Counted from the first letter of the stretch, positions 1-5,674 are shown. The stretch is 7,640 nt of DNA from Bacilli bacterium (GCA_900751815.1 CAADST010000126.1:1-7640); one strand, 5' to 3'. The notes: generated from the sequence alone by a model not told the origin. Made by a program: numbers and translations.

Positions 1-891
1 TCTAATAAGTGTAATTTCATTTTTTTGAGATATTATGTTCTTATTCAAATCTTTATCATATCGTTGTTTATGATAAACAACTCCATCATATTCTATTGCA
101 ATATTATATTTAGGTAAAAAAATATCATATTCCATGTTGTCAATATCAAATTTATAATTTCTAATTACAGAAAATCCAAATGTTTTTTCTAAATAGTAAC
201 TAATTATAGTTTCCGGAAAAGATTTTCCTTTTGAAGAGCATTTTTCACAACCATTACCATTAATTCTTGAATAAATAGCAGCCTTCCATTCATGTCCGTT
301 TTTGCATTTCCATTTAACTGAAATTCCAGAAGAATAAGTAAAATTTTGGGGATTGCGTTCATCATTCCACTCATCTAGTAAATATAACATATTATTTTTT
401 TTACAATAGGTTTCAAAATCGTTTTTACCATAAATTGGTTTTCTTCCGGAACAAAAAGGACATCCAGTTCCGTTTTTTCGACATCTACTATTTGGACTAG
501 CAAAATAAATTTCATTACAATTTTTACAAACCCAATAAAATTTTTTGCTTGTATTTGGAAAAATTTCTGCTGGCTTACATTTATTTAATTTGTAACACCA
601 TTCAGAAGCTATTTCCGGGAATTTGGTTTCTAAATCGTTACGGCCAGAAATTAATATTTTATTTTTACAGATTGGACATCCTGGTTTTTTTGATTTAGTT
701 CTATTACTAACAAGTGCTTCCCATTTATAATTACAGCCGGGAGTTGAACAAATCCATTTATAGGATAAATTGGAATGTACAAAAACTTTATTTGGAGTTA
801 TTCCGTTTTCTTTAACATCAAATTCTTTAGCTATATCTGGCCTTTGAGATTGTAAATCATTCACTCCAGAAACCAAAACATTTTTTCCCAT
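1..891 (-). CDS. Triple zinc-ribbon protein with Vsr-like PD-(D/E)XK nuclease domain (3' end outside window)
   Basis: The open frame gives 297 residues without a stop and runs off the left edge. Three repeats of the 'probable zinc-ribbon' type (DUF4379-like) are visible. Their cysteine pairs are C48/C53 with C72/C75, C122/C125 with C144/C147, and C196 plus H200 with C215/C218. The linkers carry the family's 'DLxxxxPEIAxEW' signature, clearest at about 86-98. From about residue 224 a Vsr/DUF559-like nuclease fold follows: helix glutamate E227, D256 in 'EYDIFLP', then 'IEYDG' (E267, D269) and H274. This resembles a PD-(D/E)XK active site; only the last helices should be missing. In this family the zinc ribbons probably bind DNA and the nuclease cuts or nicks it, but no substrate can be read from the sequence. 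The start at 891 is preferred because GGAGAG precedes it; an in-frame ATG at 909 has no ribosome binding site. It may be cargo of the neighbouring recombinase element, perhaps defence-related (inference). Confidence 0.85.
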   Translation of the reverse strand, partial: MGKNVLVSGVNDLQSQRPDIAKEFDVKENGITPNKVFVHSNLSYKWICSTPGCNYKWEALVSNRTKSKKPGCPICKNKILISGRNDLETKFPEIASEWCYKLNKCKPAEIFPNTSKKFYWVCKNCNEIYFASPNSRCRKNGTGCPFCSGRKPIYGKNDFETYCKKNNMLYLLDEWNDERNPQNFTYSSGISVKWKCKNGHEWKAAIYSRINGNGCEKCSSKGKSFPETIISYYLEKTFGFSVIRNYKFDIDNMEYDIFLPKYNIAIEYDGVVYHKQRYDKDLNKNIISQKNEITLIR

Positions 892-896
892 AGTAT

Positions 897-902
897 CTCT
901 CC
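897..902 (-). promoter_or_regulatory. Ribosome binding site deciding the nuclease start
   Basis: Read on the minus strand this is GGAGAG, five bases before the ATG at 891-889. The alternative in-frame ATG at 909-907 has no purine-rich stretch in front of it, so the protein most likely begins MGKNVL rather than MLWRDT. Confidence 0.65.
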
Positions 903-924
903 ATAACATATACATACTTAACAA

Positions 925-958
925 ATTATAATTTATTTGGTTAATTACTATTATTATA
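925..958 (-). promoter_or_regulatory. Possible promoter region of the zinc-ribbon nuclease gene
   Basis: Two TATAAT hexamers lie on the minus strand upstream of the nuclease gene, at 953-958 and 925-930. Neither has a convincing -35 box 16-18 bases away. The surroundings are almost pure A/T, so chance matches are likely. Either would give a short leader before the start at 891. Confidence 0.3.
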
Positions 959-1046
959 TCATTGATATTTAAATTTTTATAGCATAATTTTTATTAATTT
1001 AGTATAACAATAAATCAAAATCAACAACTTTTTAAACACTTTTTAC

Positions 1047-1089
1047 ACAAATTCGTACAAATTTTAAACACCATTTTGTTGCAATTTGT
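1047..1089. repeat. Imperfect inverted repeat overlapping a -35 region
   Basis: The 15-base arms at 1047-1061 and 1075-1089 are complementary except for three central positions, with ACAAAT and ATTTGT at the outer ends and a 13-base spacer. The right arm covers the putative -35 element of the promoter at 1079-1106. A dimeric regulator could bind here (inference). Confidence 0.4.
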
Positions 1090-1106
1090 TTGTCAAGTGA
1101 TATAAT
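1079..1106 (+). promoter_or_regulatory. Extended -10 promoter
   Basis: TTGCAA (1079-1084), a 16-base spacer and TATAAT (1101-1106) are seen. A TG one base upstream of the hexamer (TGATATAAT) makes an extended -10. The predicted start is near 1113. It would drive the short terminated transcript below and, by read-through, possibly the small ORF and recombinase. Confidence 0.55.
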
Positions 1107-1112
1107 GTGGTA

Positions 1113-1167
1113 AAGTTGGATAATTATAAGTTGTAGCAAGAAACCTTAAAATGTTTCTTGTTTTTTT
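1113..1167 (+). ncRNA. Putative short leader or small RNA (about 55 nt)
   Basis: A good promoter is followed only about 25 bases after its predicted start by a strong intrinsic terminator, with no open frame between them. This predicts a small RNA or an attenuated leader. I do not recognise a known RNA family. A GGAGG follows at 1193-1197, but only an immediately closed frame lies behind it (TTG TTA TAT TAA). The feature is inferred from signals only. Confidence 0.3.
1137..1167 (+). terminator. Rho-independent terminator
   Basis: A perfect 8-base stem CAAGAAAC (1137-1144) and GTTTCTTG (1153-1160) with an 8-base loop is followed directly by seven T (1161-1167). There is no matching T-run for the opposite strand, so it acts on plus-strand transcription. 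Confidence 0.8.
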
Positions 1168-1230
1168 ATTGTAATTACCTAATTTTAGTTATGGAGGAAT
1201 AGGACTTGTTATATTAAAAGCACTAAATTT

Positions 1231-1271
1231 ATGTACATTATTTTTCAAAAAAACACAAAAATAATGTACAT
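1231..1271. repeat. 15-base perfect inverted repeat with GTACAT ends
   Basis: ATGTACATTATTTTT at 1231-1245 is repeated as its exact complement at 1257-1271, separated by 11 bases. As RNA it would form a long A/U hairpin. As DNA it presents two TGTACA palindromes facing each other. The motif recurs at 1306-1319, 1534-1539 and 1565-1584, so this is part of a family of sites rather than a single terminator. Confidence 0.75.
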
Positions 1272-1305
1272 TTTTCATTTAATTTTTAAAGTCAAAATAT
1301 GAGAA

Positions 1306-1319
1306 AAAATGTACATTTT
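1306..1319. repeat. 14-base perfect palindrome AAAATGTACATTTT
   Basis: This is a fully self-complementary 14-mer centred on TGTACA. TGTACATTTT occurs in direct orientation at 1265-1274, 1310-1319 and 1566-1575. It looks like a regulator or recombinase binding site; which one cannot be told from sequence. Confidence 0.65.
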
Positions 1320-1400
1320 AGAGTAAAATGAGCCTTAATTTGTTATAACATCTGTTAGATAAATGGGCTTTTTTAGGTCATTTTGGCTTATTTTATGTTC

Positions 1401-1434
1401 GTCATATGTATGACAATTAAAGATTTGTCATACA
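1401..1434. repeat. Nested TATGAC/GTCATA inverted repeats
   Basis: TGTATGACAA (1407-1416) and TTGTCATACA (1425-1434) are perfect 10-base inverted arms with an 8-base spacer. GTCATA at 1401-1406 also pairs with TATGAC at 1409-1414, giving a second, competing palindrome. Three half-sites in 34 bases suggest an operator or an RNA switch (inference). No T-run follows. Confidence 0.65.
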
Positions 1435-1468
1435 AGTAAAAACTTAAAAATGCCTTATATTTAGGGTA

Positions 1469-1524
1469 AACTTCCCACTGGGAAGTTGTTGTGTCAGACA
1501 CCATTATCCTGCTTATACAGGATA
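1469..1524. repeat. Block of three adjacent hairpins
   Basis: Three perfect inverted repeats sit side by side: 1469-1487 (9-base arms AACTTCCCA/TGGGAAGTT around one C), 1491-1501 (GTGTC A GACAC), and 1505-1524 (TATCCTG/CAGGATA around six bases). They are separated by only three bases each and are markedly richer in G/C than their surroundings. None has a T-run, so they are not ordinary terminators. Possible roles are a transposon end, an origin for single-strand processing, or recombination-related structure (inference). Confidence 0.7.
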
Positions 1525-1533
1525 CTTAAGTTG

Positions 1534-1584
1534 GTACATAAAATTAGTAAAAATAACAAAAATCGTGTACATTTTTAGGTACAT
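1534..1584. repeat. GTACAT repeats just before the small ORF
   Basis: GTACAT occurs at 1534-1539, 1567-1572 and 1579-1584. The last two lie where the -35 region would be if TATGAT (1591-1596) is the -10 box of a promoter for the small ORF and recombinase. This fits an autoregulatory operator, but the promoter itself is weak. Confidence 0.4.
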
Positions 1585-1615
1585 TAAAAGTATGATTATA
1601 TAAGGGGGGATAGTT

Positions 1616-1765
1616 ATTAATCATACATATACTAATAAAGATATAAGAGTAACTATATATGATGCTAAAGGTAATATAGTTGATCCTAAAAATATAACAA
1701 TAAAGATTAAAGTAGTATATGAAATAATTAATAAATATTACAATAAAAGTATTAACAATTCCTAA
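1616..1765 (+). CDS. Small hypothetical protein with an ATT in place of a start codon
   Basis: The frame after GGGGGG (1604-1609) reads ATT AAT CAT ACA and continues for 49 codons to TAA at 1763-1765. The peptide contains 'VTIYDAKGNIVDPKNITIK', which has the look of a short beta-strand and turn rather than random A/T translation. The frame is closed by a TAA at 1601-1603, and no ATG, GTG or TTG lies between that stop and the coding-like part. The ribosome binding site sits six bases before the ATT. It precedes the recombinase by about 70 bases on the same strand and may be its partner or a control protein. I do not recognise a family. It may be a real gene with a near-cognate start, a gene inactivated by an ATG-to-ATT change, or chance. 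Confidence 0.4.
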   Translation: MNHTYTNKDIRVTIYDAKGNIVDPKNITIKIKVVYEIINKYYNKSINNS

Positions 1766-1767
1766 AA

Positions 1768-1789
1768 TGCATGGTAACATAGACATGCA
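1768..1789. repeat. Small hairpin TGCATG/CATGCA before the recombinase
   Basis: Perfect 6-base arms (1768-1773 and 1784-1789) with a 10-base loop lie between the small ORF stop and the recombinase ribosome binding site. It could modulate translation of the recombinase or be incidental. Confidence 0.35.
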
Positions 1790-1818
1790 ATCTTAAGTAT
1801 ATGTGTGCTTTTATGTAA

Positions 1819-1824
1819 AGGAGG
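1819..1824 (+). promoter_or_regulatory. Ribosome binding site indicating an ATA start for the recombinase
   Basis: A perfect AGGAGG ends nine bases before the ATA at 1834-1836, a normal spacing. The only nearby ATG (1826-1828) is one base from the AGGAGG, out of frame, and closes after three codons (ATG AAT TTA TAA). This site therefore supports initiation at or next to 1834. Confidence 0.65.
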
Positions 1825-1833
1825 TATGAATTT

Positions 1834-3180
1834 ATAAAAGCAGGCTTATATGCTAGAGTTTCAACAGAAATTCAAGTCGAAGGTTATTCTATTGATGCTC
1901 AAAAAGAATATTTGCTAAATTATGCTAAAGCAAAAGAATATACTGAATATGAATATTATATTGATGGTGGTTATAGTGGTAAAGATTTAAATAGACCCGC
2001 AATTCAAAAATTAATAAGTGATTGTAAAAGTGGTAAAATCGATTGTGTATTTGTTTTTAAACTAGATAGAATATCTAGAAGTCAAAAAGATACTTTATAT
2101 TTAATTGAAGAAGTATTTAATAAATACAATGTTGGTTTTGTTTCTATTAGAGAAAATTTTGATACCACTACACCTTTTGGTAAAGCTATGATTGGAATAC
2201 TTTCGGTATTTGCTCAACTGGAAAGAGAAACAATACTTGAGCGAACTCGTATAGGTATTCAAAAAAGGGCTGAGTCAGGTTTATGGCGAGGTGGTGGTAA
2301 AATACCTTATGCTTATGATTATGATAGTACATTGGGTATTTTAGTGCCTAATAAAGAGCGAGTAGAAAAACTACATAATATGATTTCTTTATATTTAGAT
2401 GGTTTAAGTTTTAATAAATTAGAAAGTATATTTGGTATGGATGAAAGTTTAATATCCCAAATTATATTAAATAGAACAAATTTAGGTATTGTTCCTTATA
2501 AAGGACAAGAATTTATTGGTCAGCATGAAGCAGTTATTACTGAAGAAACTTATAATAGATTAATTGAAACTGTTAAAATGCGTAGTAAAACGAGAACTGA
2601 AAGGCATTATCTTTTATCGGGCAAAATTTATTGCGGTAAATGTGGTGCCAAATATAGATATCAAAAATGGGGTAAGAGATTAATATGTTATTGTTATTCC
2701 CAACAAAAAAGTAAACCTAAATTTATCAAAGATCCAAATTGTCAAAATAAAAGGTGGGATTCTTTTGAAATAGAAGATGCAGTTTTAGAATGTTTATTTG
2801 CTATAGCTTTAGATGAAAATTTGTTTAGAACTAATTATAAACTAACCGAAGTAAATGTTTTAGAAGAATATGAAAATAGATTAATAAAAGTGCAAAAACA
2901 AATTGAAAATTTAGTTAACTTTATTGCAGATGATATTGCAGTAGAAGTTACTAAAAAAAAGTTAGAAAACTTGGAGACTGAAAAAGAAACTCTAGAAAAA
3001 GAAATATCTGATATTAAAAGTAAGAATGAAAAAAATATAAATAAGTTAGATATATTAAAAAATTTACAATCATCATGGTTTAATATGACTTTTGATGAAC
3101 AAAGACTAATAATTGAACATATTGTTGATAAAGTAATAGTTACCAACAATAACATAGATATTAAGTTAAAAATATCTTAA
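1834..3180 (+). CDS. Large serine recombinase (site-specific integrase) with non-canonical ATA start
   Basis: This is a 448-residue large serine recombinase. The resolvase catalytic domain (about 2-150) shows 'LYARVS' with the nucleophile at Ser10, 'YSIDAQ', 'KLDRISR' (Arg79, Arg82) and 'AQLERE'. A Recombinase domain (about 160-250) starts with 'GGKIPYAYDYD'. A zinc ribbon follows (C267/C270, C285 or C287, and C303), then a coiled coil (about 320-390). Such enzymes integrate and excise elements by double-strand exchange through a serine-DNA bond. The frame is intact, but between the upstream TAA (1816-1818) and residue 27 there is no ATG, GTG or TTG. The first conventional start, TTG at 1912, has no ribosome binding site and would delete Ser10. 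I therefore place the start at ATA 1834, nine bases after AGGAGG. The alternative is a point mutation that weakens or silences the gene. Its 3' end lies about 30 bases from the cut permease, as expected of an element end. Confidence 0.92.
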   Translation: MKAGLYARVSTEIQVEGYSIDAQKEYLLNYAKAKEYTEYEYYIDGGYSGKDLNRPAIQKLISDCKSGKIDCVFVFKLDRISRSQKDTLYLIEEVFNKYNVGFVSIRENFDTTTPFGKAMIGILSVFAQLERETILERTRIGIQKRAESGLWRGGGKIPYAYDYDSTLGILVPNKERVEKLHNMISLYLDGLSFNKLESIFGMDESLISQIILNRTNLGIVPYKGQEFIGQHEAVITEETYNRLIETVKMRSKTRTERHYLLSGKIYCGKCGAKYRYQKWGKRLICYCYSQQKSKPKFIKDPNCQNKRWDSFEIEDAVLECLFAIALDENLFRTNYKLTEVNVLEEYENRLIKVQKQIENLVNFIADDIAVEVTKKKLENLETEKETLEKEISDIKSKNEKNINKLDILKNLQSSWFNMTFDEQRLIIEHIVDKVIVTNNNIDIKLKIS

Positions 3181-3186
3181 TTTTTT
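3160..3186 (+). terminator. Weak terminator overlapping the recombinase stop
   Basis: ATTAAG (3160-3165) pairs with CTTAAT (3176-3181), followed by TTTTT. An overlapping 7-base alternative is AGATATT (3156-3162) with AATATCT (3171-3177). The stems are mostly A/U, so termination would be inefficient. Confidence 0.35.
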
Positions 3187-3189
3187 GTT

Positions 3190-3222
3190 AAACCGTTCTC
3201 CCCATACCTAGGATAGTCCTAT
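3190..3222. other. Putative right junction (attR-like) of the recombinase element
   Basis: Normal permease coding stops at the Gly codon at 3217-3219. Past it the frame reads only Leu-Ser and a stop. Between this point and the recombinase stop lies a short stretch richer in C/G than its surroundings (about 3192-3213, including CTCCCC and CCTAGG). I infer that 3190-3216 is element DNA and 3217 onward is interrupted host DNA. The exact crossover bases cannot be fixed without the left junction or an empty site. Confidence 0.5.
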
Positions 3223-3828
3223 AAGGCTCATGGATATATTTAATTTAAGGCTTGAAATAATAGTTTTATATGAACTAGGTATTACAAGTTTAGTTAATAT
3301 TTGTAATTTGTTGGCTCCAAAAGATTTAATCATTTTAATTTTTTTCTCATCAATATTTAAAAATCCATTATATATAGTAATTATACTAACGATTAAATTA
3401 ATAAGTAAAGCCATGACAATAACACTTTTAGTATTGGCTCCAGCAATAATGATAATTAATGGTCCTAAAGCAACTTTAGGAAGTGAATTAATCATAGTTA
3501 AAAATGGATCAATTATATCTGCTAGTATTGGAAATTCATAAAGAATTATAGCTATTATAAATCCTAGTATAATACCTAGAGAAAATGCTATTAATACTTC
3601 TTTTAATGTGGTAAATATATGATTAAACAAGTTATTAGCTTCTATTAATCCAATAATAGTTTCTAGTATTTTACTAGGTTTTGAAAAGACAAATGTATTT
3701 ATTATATTTTTATTAGCTAAATATTCCCAAATTCCAAAAAAAGCAATAACAATCAATATCTGACAGAAGATTACTAGATATTTTCTTAATCTTAATTTTT
3801 TTAAATATTTTCTTTGTTCACTAGACAT
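3208..3828 (-). pseudogene. ABC importer permease truncated at its C-terminus by the element
   Basis: The 206-residue frame is a BPD-type (SsuC/TauC/ThiX-like) inner-membrane permease. Hydrophobic segments lie at about 18-36, 76-98, 117-130 and 134-155. The cytoplasmic coupling loop (EAA motif, 'SFGANKLQILTKLVIP') is at 169-184, and the start of a last segment is at 187-204. Family members are usually near 250 residues and continue after 'SLIG' with a 'GE(F/L)' stretch and a final helix. Here the frame ends 'SLIG' then Leu-Ser-stop, right beside the recombinase element, so about 45 residues are missing. The ATG overlaps the end of the ATPase gene by 8 bases, which indicates translational coupling. 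The coupling loop is intact, but without the final helix the transporter is probably non-functional. It could be restored by precise excision (inference). Confidence 0.85.
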
Positions 3829-4564
3829 TTTTATCTAATTCCTTCCAAAGTAAATCATAGTATGGTGCAAAGCGTGGTGATTTTCTTCTTTCCATTGGAG
3901 TACTTCCTTCAATATCTATGTTGTATATTTTTTTGATTATTGCTGGTCTTTTAGATAAAACAATAATTCTATCTGCTAAACTTAGAGCTTCAGCGATATC
4001 ATGAGTAATCATAACAACTGTTTTTTTCTCGTTCTTAATAATCTTTGATACATCTTCACTAACCATTAGTCTTGACATATAATCAAGAGCTGAAAATGGT
4101 TCATCTAAAAGTAAGATATCTGGTTTGGTAGCAAGAGTTCTAATTAATGCAACTCTCTGACGCATTCCTCCGGATAATTGGTTAGGGTATTTTTCTAGAA
4201 AATCACCTAAACCATATTTTTCTAATAAATTTTTAACATATTTAATATTTTCTTCCGTTTTAATATGCATGATATCTAGACCAAGCATTGCGTTATCAAA
4301 TATATTTAACCAAGGAAGTAGGCAATCTTCTTGTAACATATAACCAATTTTTAGATCATTATTCTTAATAATTTCTCCTTCAGATAAGTAATCTAGATTT
4401 GCTAAAATATTAAGCAAAGTTGATTTACCACAACCACTAGAGCCAATTATACATAAAAATTCTTTATCATAAACATCAAAGCTTATATTATCAATAGCTT
4501 TAACTTCTCCCATTTTAGTATTGTAATTTTTACTTAAATTTTTTATTTCTAATAATTTATTCAT
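3821..4564 (-). CDS. ABC transporter ATP-binding protein (nitrate/sulfonate/thiamine-precursor type)
   Basis: This 247-residue cytoplasmic ATPase is full length for the SsuB/TauB/ThiZ group. Every motif is present: Walker A GSSGCGKST at 41-49, Q-loop Gln78 in 'YMLQED', signature LSGGMRQR at 130-137, Walker B 'ILLLDEP' at 150-156 with 'SALD' after it, and the switch His188 in 'ITHD'. The C-terminal 'RRKSPRFAPYYDLLWKELD' segment is typical of this importer group, but it does not fix the substrate. The ATG overlaps the last codons of the binding-protein gene by 8 bases, and its own end overlaps the permease start by 8 bases. The three genes are therefore one tightly coupled operon. It should be intact but now lacks a complete permease partner. 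Confidence 0.93.
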   Translation of the reverse strand: MNKLLEIKNLSKNYNTKMGEVKAIDNISFDVYDKEFLCIIGSSGCGKSTLLNILANLDYLSEGEIIKNNDLKIGYMLQEDCLLPWLNIFDNAMLGLDIMHIKTEENIKYVKNLLEKYGLGDFLEKYPNQLSGGMRQRVALIRTLATKPDILLLDEPFSALDYMSRLMVSEDVSKIIKNEKKTVVMITHDIAEALSLADRIIVLSKRPAIIKKIYNIDIEGSTPMERRKSPRFAPYYDLLWKELDKNV

Positions 4565-5549
4565 TATAGAAATTGTTGACTAAATCCTTATATGGAACAT
4601 AGTCATTTAAAAGCTCAAAATCAATTAAGAAATCTTCTAAATTTGTAAATATTTCTTCACTAACAAATGGGCTTTCTAGCCAACAATCATATTCTTTATA
4701 TCTTTCAATCATTTGTGTTAAATCTTCTATACTTGTATCAGGAAATTGATTAATTATATCTTTAGCGACATCTCCAGCATCATTATTCATTGTATAAGTT
4801 ATTGCTTTAGCTATAGCTTTAGTAAAGGCATCGACTACATCGCTATTTTCTTCAATATAACTCTTGCGGGCATAAAATGCCGTATATGGGACTTCACCAG
4901 ACAACTCCCCAACGCTTGCAACAACCTTACCATAACCTTCTTTTTCTAGGGCTGTAGCATTTGGTTCAAATAGATTGACAAAATCTCCAGTACCTCCGAT
5001 AAATGAACCAGATAATGCTGCAAATTCAACTGAATAATTAATATTTATTTTATCAATATCAATGCCCATATTTTTTAAACCATTTAAGAAATTTAATGCA
5101 GGCATTCCCGTAGATCTTCCTACTAATATTTCTTTATCATATAAATCTTCCAAAGAAAAATCTTCATAATTGTCTCTCGCCACAATAAATTGGCCATCTC
5201 TTTTAGTAAGACCAGCAAAAATTTGTAGGTAATCAGTTTCATTTTGTTCGTAAACATAGATTGCTGATTCAGCACCTGCAAAACCAATTTCTACATCACC
5301 AGATAAAACAGCAGCACTTACTTTATCAGCTCCTGGTGTAAGTATTAACTCAACATCTAATCCCACTTCCTCAAAATATCCTTTTTCAATAGCTACATAA
5401 AGCGGGGTATAAAATGAACTGTGAGTAACCTCTGCAAGTCTAACTTTAGTTAGTCCATTATCATCCTTTTTATTAAATACTATCAACAAAGTAATTATAA
5501 TTCCAATTATAATTATACCAATTATACTAATAATTATTTTCTTTTTCAA
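4557..5549 (-). CDS. Membrane-anchored ABC substrate-binding protein (NMT1/SsuA-like)
   Basis: 330 residues from a TTG start. An N-terminal 'KKK' followed by an Ile-rich hydrophobic segment (about 5-25) would anchor the protein. There is no lipobox cysteine, so it appears held by an uncleaved transmembrane helix rather than lipid. The mature part is of NMT1/THI5 or SsuA type, with 'FYTPLYVAIEKGYF' at 46-59, 'EVGLDVELI', 'SGDVEIGFAGAES' at 83-95 and 'GRSTGMPALNFL' at 144-155. It should capture a small solute outside the cell and hand it to the permease. Candidates are hydroxymethylpyrimidine or another thiamine precursor, sulfonates, nitrate or similar; the sequence does not decide. The start is set by AGGAGG at 5557-5562. 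A longer frame from an ATG at 5627 lacks such a site and would put 26 polar residues before the membrane segment. Confidence 0.9.
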   Translation of the reverse strand: MKKKIIISIIGIIIIGIIITLLIVFNKKDDNGLTKVRLAEVTHSSFYTPLYVAIEKGYFEEVGLDVELILTPGADKVSAAVLSGDVEIGFAGAESAIYVYEQNETDYLQIFAGLTKRDGQFIVARDNYEDFSLEDLYDKEILVGRSTGMPALNFLNGLKNMGIDIDKININYSVEFAALSGSFIGGTGDFVNLFEPNATALEKEGYGKVVASVGELSGEVPYTAFYARKSYIEENSDVVDAFTKAIAKAITYTMNNDAGDVAKDIINQFPDTSIEDLTQMIERYKEYDCWLESPFVSEEIFTNLEDFLIDFELLNDYVPYKDLVNNFYNE

Positions 5550-5556
5550 AAATATT

Positions 5557-5562
5557 CCTCCT
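5557..5562 (-). promoter_or_regulatory. Ribosome binding site fixing the TTG start of the binding protein
   Basis: AGGAGG on the minus strand is seven bases before TTG at 5549-5547. It supports the shorter 330-residue protein over the in-frame ATG at 5627. Confidence 0.8.
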
Positions 5563-5645
5563 TCTAAAATAATATATGAACATTTATATTTCTTGTGCCC
5601 GCAAGTGTCCAACATGTCATCTAACAAAATGATGATAGTTATCTT

Positions 5646-5674
5646 ATTATATAAGTTGCCCTATTAAAAGAAAA
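5646..5674 (-). promoter_or_regulatory. Probable promoter of the ABC operon
   Basis: On the minus strand TATAAT (5646-5651) is preceded after 17 bases by TTTTCT (5669-5674), a weak -35 box. The predicted start near 5639 gives a leader of about 90 bases to the TTG at 5549. I looked for a TPP (thiamine) riboswitch in that leader and saw none of its conserved blocks. Confidence 0.45.

Noticed and set aside
1101..1106. TTGTCA at 1090-1095 as the -35 box for TATAAT at 1101
   Set aside because: Spacing is only 5 bases; TTGCAA at 1079-1084 with 16 bases is used instead.
1199..1206. ATAGGACT here matches the permease junction (3215-3222 on the other strand) and could be the left att site
   Set aside because: The two copies are in opposite orientation, only 8 bases long, and no permease tail follows at 1199. 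Probably chance.
1321..1380. Terminator formed by GAGCC and GGCTTTTTT
   Set aside because: Only a five-base stem with a G-U pair and a loop of about 30 bases; too weak to call.
1544..1786. Minus-strand open frame of 80 codons across the intergenic region
   Set aside because: Composition is Ile/Tyr/Phe-rich, as expected of translated A/T-rich non-coding DNA. It lacks a ribosome binding site and overlaps the plus-strand small ORF and control elements.
3230..3541. Plus-strand open frame opposite the permease
   Set aside because: It is antisense to a clearly recognisable permease and has no ribosome binding site or domain signal.
5550..5627. Longer N-terminus of the binding protein from an ATG at 5627
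   Set aside because: No ribosome binding site before it, and it would put 26 polar residues before the membrane anchor; AGGAGG with a TTG at 5549 explains the start better.
5550..5640. Thiamine (TPP) riboswitch in the leader of the importer operon
   Set aside because: None of the conserved TPP-element blocks such as CTGAGA is present on the minus strand; only a weak CTTG/CAAG stem is seen.
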